Assembly (NCBI GenBank): GCA_029250925.1
Contig: JAQXEH010000007.1
Location: 1 to 36,364, forward strand
Direction of reading: 5' to 3'
Source of the DNA: Hellea sp.
GTDB lineage: Bacteria; Pseudomonadota; Alphaproteobacteria; Caulobacterales; Maricaulaceae
Length of the DNA: 36,364 bases
Of this stretch, positions 1 to 8,007 are shown piece by piece. Below the pieces are notes generated by a model that did no database searches, was not told the DNA's origin, and worked only from the letters and a program-made list of their open reading frames with translations. Within the stretch, counting starts at the first letter, position 1. Each line of letters begins with the position of its first letter. The translations under genes and the position numbers were made by a program.

Positions 1-342
1 ACCAATCGCAGTCAGGAGACCTGATAATTTCATGTGAGTGTTTTTTAAATTTCGGTTTATTGACCAGCTCACGAGGCCAAGCAATGTGCCAAAAAAGAAA
101 ATGAGACCAAAATAGCTAATCTTCTTAATATCAAGCTGCTGCATCATTTTTTCAGTTGCTTTATCGATCTGAAATCCGAGGTTTGGGTCAGCTGCCTTTG
201 CGAGATCTGGTATAGGGCCTGTTATGACTATTTGTGCTAGTAGCCAACCTAAAACGGTAAACCAAAACACAAGTATCCAGCTCCACCAAACTGAAACACC
301 ATCGTTGGTAAGTTTGAAATAATTCATATTTTTCGAAACCAT
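1..342 (-). CDS. N-terminal part of a membrane protein, cut by the left window edge (possibly a CPBP-type protease)
   Basis: This is an open leftward frame with no stop before the window edge, about 114 residues visible. I prefer the ATG at 342 because AAGG lies nine bases upstream; ATGs at 348 and 327 are in the same frame. The visible protein starts MVSKNMNYFKLTNDG. It has a tryptophan-rich first membrane segment (about residues 19-40), then a polar stretch with a DPNLGF motif, then a second membrane segment (about residues 76-93) followed by basic residues. This N-terminal layout, a short 'ndG' motif then two hydrophobic helices, resembles alphaproteobacterial CPBP intramembrane metalloproteases. 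The diagnostic glutamate and histidine motifs would lie outside the window, so the family is a guess. The existence of the gene is well supported by a continuous frame and coherent membrane topology. Confidence 0.6.
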   Translation of the reverse strand, partial: MVSKNMNYFKLTNDGVSVWWSWILVFWFTVLGWLLAQIVITGPIPDLAKAADPNLGFQIDKATEKMMQQLDIKKISYFGLIFFFGTLLGLVSWSINRNLKNTHMKLSGLLTAIG

Positions 343-543
343 TATCATTGGCCTTATTTTTTTTAGTATTATTGTAATAAAGTATATTAAACTAATTTTC
401 TTATTTTATTTTACTACTTGTATAACTATTTAATTTTTATGATCTAGCAAAACCAATTGTAGTTATTTATTTATTAATTTGCTATAGCCATAGTTTAATT
501 GAAAACTAATTCTAACTTAATTGCCTATGAAATAGGAAAGACT
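343..543. other. AT-rich divergent intergenic region
   Basis: These 201 bases lie between the leftward membrane protein and aroG. The region is very AT-rich with many T and A runs. It must carry the promoters for both genes, but I cannot pick out a convincing -35/-10 pair or a structured RNA. A TTG at 499 is in frame with aroG, but I do not think it is the start. Confidence 0.5.
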
Positions 544-1923
544 ATGACAAAGTGGACACCCTCAAGTTGGCGATCATTGCCGTCAAAACATATCCCAGAT
601 GACTATCCAGACATTAAAAAATTGGTAGAAGTTGAAACTGCCTTGAAGGGTCATCCCCCATTAGTTTTTGCTGGCGAGGCAAGACGTTTAAAAGCGAGGT
701 TGGCTGATGTTGCTAATGGAAAAGCATTTCTCCTTCAGGGAGGAGATTGTGCTGAGAGTTTCAAAGAGTTTCATCCTGATAATTTAAGAGACATGTTTCG
801 CGTCATGATGCAAATGGCTGTTGTTTTAACTTACGGGGCAGGGAAGCCAGTTGTGAAAGTAGGCCGTATTGCAGGTCAGTTTGGCAAACCTAGAAGTTCT
901 CCTGTTGAGGAGCGAAATGGAATTACATTGCCAAGTTACCGTGGTGATAACATCAATGGAATGGAATTCGATGAGAAAACCAGAATTCCAAATCCAAAAC
1001 GATTACTGAAAGCTTATGGTCAATCAGCTGCTACTTTGAATTTGTTAAGAGCTTTTTCAACAGGTGGATATGCGAATTTAAGAAATATCCATAAATGGAC
1101 TTTAGGTTTTGCTAGCCAATCGGAACAAACCAATCGTTACAAAGTTTTATGCGAAAAGATATCAGAGGCTATGGACTTTATGGAAGCGTGTGGCGTTACT
1201 CCTGAAAGTACGCCTCAAATGTCTGCCACTGATTATTATACAAGCCATGAAGGGCTCTTATTGGGTTATGAGGAGGCCATGACCAGAATTGATAGCACTA
1301 CAGGGCGTTGGTACGATACATCTGCACATATGTTATGGATCGGTAATAGAACACGCCAGCTTGACCACGCTCATGTTGAATTTATGCGAGGTATTGAAAA
1401 TCCTGTAGCCATTAAAATCGGTGAGGGACTAGAGTCCGATGAACTGATAAAACTTATTGATAGATTGAACCCAGAAAATGAGGCTGGTAAGATTACTTTA
1501 ATAGCTCGTTATGGGCATACTAAGGTTAAAAAGTATCTTCCAGATTTAGCGCGAGCAGTGAAAACATCTGGCAGACTGGTTGTTTGGTCATGTGATCCTA
1601 TGCATGGTAATACAATAAAAACTACTACTGGATATAAAACCAGACCTGTTGATAACATTTTATCAGAGGTAAAAAGCTTTATGCAGGTACTGCATAGTGA
1701 GAACTGTTGGCCTGGCGGTGTTCATTTTGAAATGACTGGACAAAATGTAACGGAATGTCTTGGGGGTTCTGCGCGCGTAGTTAGGGAAGAGGATTTATCA
1801 TCTCGGTATCATACACATTGTGATCCGAGGTTAAATGCGGATCAAGCATTAGAATTAGCTTTTTTAATAGCAGAAGAATTAGGAAATTACAAAAAAGAGT
1901 CTGTTACAAAACTGGCTGTGTAA
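544..1923 (+). CDS. aroG: Class II 3-deoxy-D-arabino-heptulosonate-7-phosphate (DAHP) synthase
   Basis: It condenses phosphoenolpyruvate with erythrose 4-phosphate to DAHP, the first step of the shikimate pathway to aromatic amino acids, in the cytoplasm. The 459-residue product starts MTKWTPSSWRSLP, the usual N-terminus of the bacterial and plant class II (AroAII) enzymes. Recognisable blocks are GGDCAESF with the metal-ligand cysteine at residue 69, GRIAGQFGKPRSSP, YRGDNING, HKWTLGF, SHEGLLLGYEEA, VWSCDPMHGNT, and HFEMTGQN with a metal-ligand His394 and Glu396, ending in THCDPRLNADQALE. The frame is open upstream to a TTG at 499, but the ATG at 544 has AGGAA about seven bases before it and matches the family start. 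The class is clear. Which feedback inhibitor, if any, applies cannot be read from the sequence. It ends in a shared terminator with the convergent HU gene. Confidence 0.96.
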   Translation: MTKWTPSSWRSLPSKHIPDDYPDIKKLVEVETALKGHPPLVFAGEARRLKARLADVANGKAFLLQGGDCAESFKEFHPDNLRDMFRVMMQMAVVLTYGAGKPVVKVGRIAGQFGKPRSSPVEERNGITLPSYRGDNINGMEFDEKTRIPNPKRLLKAYGQSAATLNLLRAFSTGGYANLRNIHKWTLGFASQSEQTNRYKVLCEKISEAMDFMEACGVTPESTPQMSATDYYTSHEGLLLGYEEAMTRIDSTTGRWYDTSAHMLWIGNRTRQLDHAHVEFMRGIENPVAIKIGEGLESDELIKLIDRLNPENEAGKITLIARYGHTKVKKYLPDLARAVKTSGRLVVWSCDPMHGNTIKTTTGYKTRPVDNILSEVKSFMQVLHSENCWPGGVHFEMTGQNVTECLGGSARVVREEDLSSRYHTHCDPRLNADQALELAFLIAEELGNYKKESVTKLAV

Positions 1924-1942
1924 ATAACTATTTACAAATAAA

Positions 1943-1973
1943 AAAAACCGCAGTGACATTCACAGCGGTTTTT
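1943..1973. terminator. Bidirectional intrinsic terminator between aroG and hup
   Basis: The arms AAAAACCGC (1943-1951) and GCGGTTTTT (1965-1973) are perfectly complementary. An inner GTGA/TCAC helix caps the stem after a single mismatch. The A-run on one side and T-run on the other give a U-tract on either strand, so it can end both convergent transcripts. Confidence 0.88.
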
Positions 1974-1997
1974 AATGTAATAAAAGAAATTTTTATA

Positions 1998-2270
1998 TTA
2001 AAGATCTTTTAAATTAGCTGATGCTTTAAACGTAGCTGAAGTCTTAGCTTTGCTCATCATCATTGCGCCTGTAGCAGGATTTCTCATTTCACGCGATGCA
2101 CGATGCTTCGCAATGAATTGTCCAAACCCAGGAAGTGCAACAGAGGATTTGTCACCCTTTTTTAGCTCATTAGTTACTATTTCTGTAAAAGCGTTAACAA
2201 ATTCTCCAGCTTGAGCTTGAGTTGTATCGCAATGAGCTGCTAGTGCGGCTACGAGTTCTTTCTTGTTCAT
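1998..2270 (-). CDS. hup: HU-family DNA-binding protein
   Basis: This is a small histone-like protein that bends and compacts nucleoid DNA as a dimer. The 90-residue length is standard for HU. The visible features are the N-terminal helical dimerisation part (MNKKELVAALAAH), the conserved GFGQF turn near residue 47, and the DNA-binding arm with REMRNPATG around residues 58-66, where the proline intercalates. It lacks the extra residues that distinguish IHF subunits, so HU is the better call. The frame extends upstream to 2318, but the ATG at 2270 (or the adjacent ATG at 2273) follows a strong GGGAGA and gives the family length. A TTAA-N7-TTAA motif lies 73-87 bases upstream. It converges on aroG through a shared terminator. 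Confidence 0.94.
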   Translation of the reverse strand: MNKKELVAALAAHCDTTQAQAGEFVNAFTEIVTNELKKGDKSSVALPGFGQFIAKHRASREMRNPATGAMMMSKAKTSATFKASANLKDL

Positions 2271-2342
2271 CATGGTCTCCCTTATTGATGCCGACTCGGT
2301 CAACAACGACTGAATCATTAACTACCATCCTAATTATTTTAG

Positions 2343-2357
2343 TTAACGCAAGGTTAA
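2343..2357. promoter_or_regulatory. Candidate CtrA-type site (TTAA-N7-TTAA)
   Basis: A perfect TTAA, seven bases, TTAA motif sits in the 243-base divergent gap between hup and the oxidoreductase gene, at -73 to -87 from the hup start. TTAA-N7-TTAA is the known binding sequence of the cell-cycle regulator CtrA, whose kinase CckA is encoded in this window. In DNA this AT-rich a few such matches per window are expected by chance, so this is only a candidate. Confidence 0.25.
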
Positions 2358-2513
2358 TAACATCAGTTTTATTGGGTTTTTGGGTGTAATTACTACTTTT
2401 TATGGAATAATAGGTGCTTAATTTCGAAATATAGTTCATTTTTTTATTTTTAATAAAATTAGTTGTCATTTTAGTACTTGTATTTTGTCTGCTTGAGTGT
2501 GTTAAAGGGTTAC

Positions 2514-3422
2514 ATGAATCAAGATCTTAAAATAGCAATTATTGGTGCTGGAGTATTTGGCAGCTATTATGCTGAGAAGTGTTTCTTAAACCCTAATGCT
2601 GTTCTGGTAGGCTTATTTGATGCGAACTTTCCTAAGGCTGAATTTTTAGCGAAAAAGTATAATGCTAGAGCGTACTCTAGTCTTGATGAGATGCTATCGG
2701 ATGTTAATGCAGTTATAATTGCTTCACCCGCAATAAGTCATGGAAATTTAGCTGTAAAATGTTTGAAGCTTAATAAGCATTGTTTGATAGAAAAACCAAT
2801 TGCATCGAATTTAGTCCAAGCAAAAGAAATTTTATCCTTGTCAGACAGGAAACCTATTATTGTTCAAATAGGGCATCAAGAGAGAATTATTTTAAAGACA
2901 ATAGGAATAGATAATTTACCTGAAAAGCCTCACAGAATTACTTCACAACGTTTAACGGCGCCCTCAGAAAGAGGAAGGGATGTATCTGTTTCGTTAGATC
3001 TAATGATACATGATTTAGACTTAATATTAATGTTAATGCAAGAAGAGCCAGAGTATGTAATTCGGAAAAAAGTTATAGGCGTTCAAGATTTTTTTCATCA
3101 CTCTACAGCAGAAATTAAATTTAAAAATGCGGTTGCAACATTAACAGCAGACAGAACATCCAATGTTAATAAACGAAGCATGGAATTGGTTTATCCGAGT
3201 GGTGTTATTAAAATTGACTTCCATAATAGAAGAATAACCCATAATACGCCCTTTAAATTGAATGAAAATTTTTATAAAAGTGAGGATGTGAAGGATAGTT
3301 TAAAAACTGCTACAAATTCATTTATAGAATCTATTTTATTCGGTAATAAGGTTACTGTTTCACCAAAAGATGGTTATAATGCCCTAAAACTAGCTTTAAA
3401 AATTGATAAGGATTCGGTGTGA
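2514..3422 (+). CDS. Gfo/Idh/MocA-family NAD(P)-dependent oxidoreductase
   Basis: A 302-residue cytoplasmic dehydrogenase of unknown substrate. The N-terminal Rossmann fold carries IGAGVFGSYYAEK with the GxGxxG dinucleotide-binding loop at about residues 11-16. An acidic residue follows beta strand 2 (LFDAN). The family signature EKP (CLIEKPIA) lies near residues 93-95. The C-terminal half (RLTAPSERGRD, then DLMIHDLDLI with the usual catalytic-region histidine) matches the substrate-binding domain. The start at 2514 has AAAGGG five bases upstream; an upstream in-frame ATG at 2478 lacks one. Its stop overlaps the GTG start of the next gene by four bases, so the two are translationally coupled. 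At 302 residues it is shorter than most sugar dehydrogenases of the family (about 330-390). The substrate cannot be inferred. Confidence 0.88.
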   Translation: MNQDLKIAIIGAGVFGSYYAEKCFLNPNAVLVGLFDANFPKAEFLAKKYNARAYSSLDEMLSDVNAVIIASPAISHGNLAVKCLKLNKHCLIEKPIASNLVQAKEILSLSDRKPIIVQIGHQERIILKTIGIDNLPEKPHRITSQRLTAPSERGRDVSVSLDLMIHDLDLILMLMQEEPEYVIRKKVIGVQDFFHHSTAEIKFKNAVATLTADRTSNVNKRSMELVYPSGVIKIDFHNRRITHNTPFKLNENFYKSEDVKDSLKTATNSFIESILFGNKVTVSPKDGYNALKLALKIDKDSV

Positions 3423-4642
3423 CCATTAGAAAAGTTTTTAAGTACTCATTACTTTTAAGTATTATTATAATTTTAAGTTTTGTGGCTTTTAATTGGAAAA
3501 ACGTACTCCGATTACAAACTGTTAGTACTCTGTTTGATGCCGATAAAATTGTCTATAACTTTTCAAATATGAAAGAAGCTTTTTTGCATAACCAGCTAGA
3601 GTCCTCACCTAAAACTTATGCATTTGATGAGGAAATAGAGCCTCTTCCTAATAAAATTAAAATTAATGGAGAGAAATTTAATCTAGAAAATATTTTGGCT
3701 GAATTGGACACTACCGCTTTAGTTATTATCAAGGATGGAAAACTAATTCATGAGAGTTATTACAGAGGTACACAGAGAAATGACCTTCGTATTAGTTGGT
3801 CGGTAGCTAAATCATTTATGTCAGGTTTATATGGAAAAGCCCTAGAGAGCGGAGATATAGATTCTATTGATGACAAAGTCGTAAAATATGTTCCTAGTTT
3901 AGAGGGGTCTGCTTATGGGGGCGCAACAATTAGAAATGTTCTAAATATGGCTAGCGGTATTACATTTAACGAGGATTATATGGACCCAAAGTCTGACATT
4001 AATGATATGGGTCGCTTATTAGGTTTAGGCGGATCAATGGATCAGTACGCCGTTAATCTAAAATCTAAAGATATTGAGGCTGGCGAACGCTGGAAGTATG
4101 TATCAATAGATACGCATATTGCTGCAATGGTTCTTAGAGAGGCTACAGGGAAGAATTTGCATGATCTATTTAATGAAACTTATTCAAATTTTCTAGGTTT
4201 TGATATTGCTCCTTATTATCTCACTGATGGAAAAAACGTAGCTTTTGCTTTGGGTGGCCTAAATTTGACCACGCGCGATTACGCGAAATTTGGTCAATTA
4301 TTTTTACAAAATGGCATATTTAATGATAAGCAGGTAATACCTTCCTCTTGGGTTTCACAGTCCACTAATCACAGTGCTCCAACAATAGGTGATCGGGGTG
4401 TTGGCTATGGATACCAATGGTGGATACCAATGCCACAAGAGGGTTCGAATAAAGGCGACTTTACAGCTTCAGGTGTTTATGGCCAGTACGTATATGTTAA
4501 TCCTTCGAAAGGAATTGTAATAGCAAAGAATGCTGCTGACAGAGAGTTTACGCAAAAGCAGTATGGTTATAACCATTCTATGAATGTCAATATTGATATT
4601 TTCCGGAGTTTAGCTGACTATTATAGTGCTAATGAAGAATAA
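3419..4642 (+). CDS. Membrane-anchored beta-lactamase-family serine hydrolase
   Basis: This 407-residue protein belongs to the class C beta-lactamase / penicillin-binding-protein-like esterase family (Pfam Beta-lactamase). Residues 8-25 form one hydrophobic segment after a basic N-terminus and lack an obvious signal-peptidase site, so it is probably a periplasmic protein held by a membrane anchor. The catalytic SxxK motif is S128-V-A-K131 in ISWSVAKSFMSGL. The second motif is Y227-V-S, a YxS variant of YxN. A late GVYGQYVYVNP segment stands where the KTG-like motif normally is. Its start is a GTG within a GTGA overlap with the oxidoreductase stop. Family members include peptidases, esterases and 6-aminohexanoate hydrolases as well as lactamases, so resistance should not be assumed. 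Its role with the oxidoreductase is unknown. Confidence 0.85.
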   Translation: MTIRKVFKYSLLLSIIIILSFVAFNWKNVLRLQTVSTLFDADKIVYNFSNMKEAFLHNQLESSPKTYAFDEEIEPLPNKIKINGEKFNLENILAELDTTALVIIKDGKLIHESYYRGTQRNDLRISWSVAKSFMSGLYGKALESGDIDSIDDKVVKYVPSLEGSAYGGATIRNVLNMASGITFNEDYMDPKSDINDMGRLLGLGGSMDQYAVNLKSKDIEAGERWKYVSIDTHIAAMVLREATGKNLHDLFNETYSNFLGFDIAPYYLTDGKNVAFALGGLNLTTRDYAKFGQLFLQNGIFNDKQVIPSSWVSQSTNHSAPTIGDRGVGYGYQWWIPMPQEGSNKGDFTASGVYGQYVYVNPSKGIVIAKNAADREFTQKQYGYNHSMNVNIDIFRSLADYYSANEE

Positions 4643-4712
4643 AATTTAAACTAAATATGTTTTTCGAATAAAGAAAAGTCTAATAATAATTCTCATGATG
4701 TGTTTTTTAGTT

Positions 4713-4726
4713 TATATATAAAATCA
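4713..4726 (+). promoter_or_regulatory. Candidate -10 element placing transcription start at the nadE ATG
   Basis: TATATA at 4713-4718, overlapping TATAAA at 4717-4722, lies 7-13 bases before the nadE ATG at 4726. There is no purine-rich Shine-Dalgarno sequence in the intervening bases. If this is the -10 box, the transcript would begin at or next to the start codon, giving a leaderless mRNA. No good -35 is visible. Confidence 0.3.
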
Positions 4727-6378
4727 TGACAGAAACTTTAAAAATTGCCTCTGCCCAATTAAATCCTCATGTTGGTTTTTTGAAATCCAATATTGAAAAA
4801 GCGCATGTAGCATATGAGAGAGCAAAATCTGATAAAGTAGATATTTTAGTTTTTTCTGAGCAGTTTATTATTGGTTACCCTGCAGAGGACTTAGTCTTAA
4901 AACCATCTGCATTAAGGGATTGTAAAATGTATGCTGAGGAATTTGCTAAGATTACTCTTAATGGCCCAGCAGTAGTTTTTAATCTGCCATGGATAGAAAA
5001 TAATAAAATTTATAATTCAGTGCTCTTTATGAGAGATGGTATCATTTCAGATATTCGTCACAAGCACCATTTACCAAATTACGGTGTGTTTGATGAATTT
5101 CGAATATTTGAAGCGGGCGAACTTCCAGAACCAATTGTATTTAAAGGTGTAAAGATAGGTTTACCAATTTGTGAGGATTTATGGCGCCCTGGTGTTGCAA
5201 GCTATTTGTCTAAAAAAGGTGCTGAGATATTGATTTCGCCTAATGGGTCTCCTTGGCGAAGATCAGCTATGTCAGAAAGGACTGCAGTATTAGGAAAAAA
5301 TGTCCATAATGAAGGCTTACCCTTAGTTTACGTTAATCAAATAGGTGGACAAGATGAACTTGTTTTTGATGGCTCTAGTTTTTCTTTATCACATGATGGA
5401 AAAATAGTTCAGGCTTTAAAGAGTTTTGTAGAAGATTATGATGTTGCTACGTGGGTTAAGGTGTCAGGTGTATGGATTTGTACTAAAGCTAGATTAGAAA
5501 AACAATTATCCAAACACGAGTCTGATTGGAGAGCCATAACTCTTGGTTTAGCTGATTATGTAAACAAAAATAACTTTGAAAGTGTCATAATTGGTCTTTC
5601 TGGAGGTTTAGATAGTGCAGCAGTTGCTGCCATCGCAGTTGATGCGCTTGGACCGGGTAGAGTATGGTGTGTTATGATGCCGTCTATCTACACTTCTGAT
5701 GATAGCTTAGGCGATGCTCAGCTATGTATTTCTAGCCTGGGGTGTCGCTATGATGTTGTATCTATTAAGCCTGCCATTGAAGCGTATGAAGCAATGCTTG
5801 GTACTTTGTTTAAAGATCATGAGATTGATTTAACAGAAGAAAATTTGCAGTCACGGGCGCGTGCAATAGTCTTAATGGGTATGTCTAATAAATTCGGCCC
5901 TATGGTTGTAACTACAGGAAATAAGTCCGAAATGGCTGTCGGCTATGCTACACTTTATGGTGATATGTGTGGTGGCTTCAATCCAATAAAAGATATTTAT
6001 AAAAGTAAGTTATTTGAAATCTGTGAATGGCGAAATAATAATAATTTGGATGATTTATTAGGAAGTGAAAGGCCTATTCCGTCTAATATTTTAAAAAAAC
6101 CTCCATCCGCTGAATTACGACTAGATCAGAAAGATAGTGATAGCTTGCCGGATTATAAAGTGCTTGATGACATACTTTTTGGTTTAATTGAACTGGAATT
6201 AACAGTTGAAGAAATAGTTCAACGCGGGCATACGCTTGAAGAGGTTAAAAGGATTCAACAGTTATTATATGTTGCTGAATATAAGCGCCGTCAAGCTCCC
6301 CCAGGAGTTAAAATTGGAACTAAAAATTTTGGGAAAGACCGTCGTTATCCAATTACAAATGGGTATCGAGATCAGTGA
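4726..6378 (+). CDS. nadE: Glutamine-dependent NAD+ synthetase
   Basis: It amidates nicotinic acid adenine dinucleotide to NAD+ using ATP and ammonia from glutamine, the last step of NAD biosynthesis. The 550 residues hold two domains. The first is an N-terminal carbon-nitrogen hydrolase (nitrilase) glutaminase with the Glu45-Lys113-Cys149 triad (FSEQ, HKHHLPNYG, PICEDLW). The second is a C-terminal synthetase with the ATP-pyrophosphatase P-loop SGGLDS at 292-297 and the NAD-site block NKSEMAVGYATLYGDMCGGF. Length and layout match the common alphaproteobacterial two-domain enzyme. The start is unusual: it has no ribosome-binding site, and a -10-like TATATA lies just upstream, so the message may be leaderless. 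gltX follows after 18 bases and is probably co-transcribed. Confidence 0.96.
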   Translation: MTETLKIASAQLNPHVGFLKSNIEKAHVAYERAKSDKVDILVFSEQFIIGYPAEDLVLKPSALRDCKMYAEEFAKITLNGPAVVFNLPWIENNKIYNSVLFMRDGIISDIRHKHHLPNYGVFDEFRIFEAGELPEPIVFKGVKIGLPICEDLWRPGVASYLSKKGAEILISPNGSPWRRSAMSERTAVLGKNVHNEGLPLVYVNQIGGQDELVFDGSSFSLSHDGKIVQALKSFVEDYDVATWVKVSGVWICTKARLEKQLSKHESDWRAITLGLADYVNKNNFESVIIGLSGGLDSAAVAAIAVDALGPGRVWCVMMPSIYTSDDSLGDAQLCISSLGCRYDVVSIKPAIEAYEAMLGTLFKDHEIDLTEENLQSRARAIVLMGMSNKFGPMVVTTGNKSEMAVGYATLYGDMCGGFNPIKDIYKSKLFEICEWRNNNNLDDLLGSERPIPSNILKKPPSAELRLDQKDSDSLPDYKVLDDILFGLIELELTVEEIVQRGHTLEEVKRIQQLLYVAEYKRRQAPPGVKIGTKNFGKDRRYPITNGYRDQ

Positions 6379-6396
6379 TACATTAAGGATAAATAG

Positions 6397-7737
6397 ATGA
6401 CAGTCATTTGCCGATTTGCGCCTTCACCAACAGGCCGTTTGCATGTTGGAAATGTCCGTACCGCACTTATGAACTGGCTTTTCGTCAGAGAGAAGAGAGG
6501 TAAATTCATTTTACGTATTGATGATACTGATACTTCAAGATCAACTGATGCGTATGAGTTAGGAATAAAAGATGATTTAAATTGGTTAGGTTTAGGCTGG
6601 GATCATACATTTAATCAGTCTGACCGTTTTCAAACATATAGATCAATAGCAGAAAATTTAAAAACAAATGGACTATTATACGCGTGTTATGAAACCTCTG
6701 AGGAGCTTGATAGACAAAGAAAGCTTCAACGTGTTCAAGGTAAACCCCCAGTATATAACCGTTCGGGTCTAGAGCTTACGTCTCATCAGAAAACCGCTTA
6801 TGAAAATGAAGGAAGAAGGCCTCATTGGCGTTTTAAACTTTCAGGAGCGATTGTAACTTGGAATGATATGGTTCGTGGAAATCAAAGTGTTGATACTTCA
6901 TCTCTCTCTGATCCTGTTTTAATTCGCGGAGATGGTACTTTTTTGTATACCTTACCAAGCGTTGTTGATGATATAGATGAAAATATTACACATGTTATTC
7001 GTGGGGAAGACCATGTTACTAACTCTGGTGCTCAGATAGAGGTTTTTAAAGCATTATCTAAACATATTCCAACATTTGCCCATACCCCTTTGTTAGTTGG
7101 AAAAGATGGCAAGGGCTTATCGAAACGACTTGGTTCTCTTTCCATGGAAGAGCTAAAATCTCAAGGCCTTGAGCCTCTAGCTATTTGTTCATTATTAGGA
7201 AAGATAGGGACTTCAGACTCCATAGAGCCTCGCGCATCTATGAATATTTTAACAAGTGAATTTTCATTTAATAAAATTGGCCGTGCCCCAGCTCGATTTG
7301 ACGAGGCAGAATTAGAATTATTGAACGGTAAACTATTAAATGAGTTGTCCTACAAAGAGGTAAGTGCAAAATTATCTGAGATGAGTATTTTAGGCTCAAA
7401 AGATTTTTGGGAGTTAATTCGCAGTAATATTCTTAAAATGAATGACGCCATATTATGGAATGAAATTATTTTTAAAGATATACAAGGCCAGATAAACGAA
7501 GAGGATAAAGACTTTTGCTTCGGGGCTGCAGAAATGCTTCCTTCCTCTATTACTGATAATACATGGTCAGAATGGACAAATGCATTAAAAATAAAATATA
7601 ACCGCAAAGGAAGAAATTTATTTATGCCATTGAGAAAAGCGCTTACGGGTCTTGATAAAGGTCCAGAAATGGCAAAGTTAATTATTTTACTGGGTTCTGA
7701 TAAGGCTAGAGAAAGATTAAGGAATATTTCTGCTTAA
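6397..7737 (+). CDS. gltX: Glutamyl-tRNA synthetase
   Basis: A class I aminoacyl-tRNA synthetase that charges tRNA with glutamate. The 446-residue protein begins with FAPSPTGRLHVGN, where HVGN (residues 16-19) is the HIGH-type ATP motif. The second ATP motif is the KMSKS equivalent KGLSKR at 239-244. Between them lie the VDDIDENITHVIRGEDH and HTPLLVGKDGKGLSKR blocks typical of bacterial GluRS. Alphaproteobacteria often carry two gltX paralogues and lack glutaminyl-tRNA synthetase, using GatCAB to amidate Glu-tRNA(Gln). The LSKR form of the motif is common in one of the two paralogue groups, but I cannot say which tRNA this copy prefers. It is likely the second gene of a nadE-gltX unit. A weak 5-bp hairpin (7745-7758) follows the stop. 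Confidence 0.95.
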   Translation: MTVICRFAPSPTGRLHVGNVRTALMNWLFVREKRGKFILRIDDTDTSRSTDAYELGIKDDLNWLGLGWDHTFNQSDRFQTYRSIAENLKTNGLLYACYETSEELDRQRKLQRVQGKPPVYNRSGLELTSHQKTAYENEGRRPHWRFKLSGAIVTWNDMVRGNQSVDTSSLSDPVLIRGDGTFLYTLPSVVDDIDENITHVIRGEDHVTNSGAQIEVFKALSKHIPTFAHTPLLVGKDGKGLSKRLGSLSMEELKSQGLEPLAICSLLGKIGTSDSIEPRASMNILTSEFSFNKIGRAPARFDEAELELLNGKLLNELSYKEVSAKLSEMSILGSKDFWELIRSNILKMNDAILWNEIIFKDIQGQINEEDKDFCFGAAEMLPSSITDNTWSEWTNALKIKYNRKGRNLFMPLRKALTGLDKGPEMAKLIILLGSDKARERLRNISA

Positions 7738-7849
7738 TATTCACACTAGTTTACTAGTAAGAATTTTACTTTGTAACATCTATTTATTTAAATTAAAAAA
7801 AAATTTATATTTTTAAATCCATTTATGTACTTAATTGCGTAGATATATT

Positions 7850-7954
7850 GTTACTGATTGCGGATTACCCGAGATGTAACAGTCCATCTTCTCCCCTTAA
7901 AGATTGGGCAATTTTCTGCGTCTTGGCTTCCCCTAGCCAAGACGCTATTTTTTT
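7850..7954 (+). ncRNA. Candidate terminator-ended small RNA between gltX and serS
   Basis: The gap between gltX and serS is about 290 bases and ends in a very strong intrinsic terminator, far from gltX and before a separate serS promoter candidate. The 100 bases before the terminator can fold. A first hairpin has outer arms GTTAC (7850-7854) and GTAAC (7876-7880) and an inner CGG/CCG. A second has arms ATCTT (7886-7890) and AAGAT (7900-7904) around a nine-base loop containing CUCCCC. A weak TATATT (7844-7849) could be a -10. C-rich anti-Shine-Dalgarno loops are typical of several alphaproteobacterial regulatory RNAs (for example the alpha-r14 and AbcR groups), but I do not recognise this as a member. 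The 5' end is uncertain, and it may simply be the 3' UTR of gltX. Confidence 0.4.
7918..7954 (+). terminator. Strong intrinsic terminator
   Basis: GCGTCTTGGCT (7918-7928) and AGCCAAGACGC (7935-7945) form a perfect 11-bp stem around a six-base loop, followed by seven T residues (7948-7954). It terminates either the gltX transcript or a small RNA, and it insulates serS. Confidence 0.92.
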
Positions 7955-7978
7955 AGCATAATATAACTCATATGCCGC

Positions 7979-8007
7979 TTTACGAGGCGTTAGCATAGGT
8001 CTATAGC
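7979..8007 (+). promoter_or_regulatory. Candidate serS-operon promoter
   Basis: TTTACG (7979-7984) and TATAGC (8002-8007) are separated by exactly 17 bases, each matching four of six consensus positions. They lie downstream of the strong terminator and 24 bases before the serS start. A new promoter is required here because the terminator cuts off read-through. Confidence 0.4.

Noticed and set aside
2194-2469. Leftward 91-codon frame overlapping hup and its upstream region
   Set aside because: It lies out of frame over the HU gene and promoter; its composition is low complexity and it has no family features, while HU in the other frame is certain.
3419-4642. Antibiotic resistance beta-lactamase
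   Set aside because: The family fold and SxxK motif are present, but the YxS and late motif fit the broad esterase/peptidase group; nothing supports a true lactamase.
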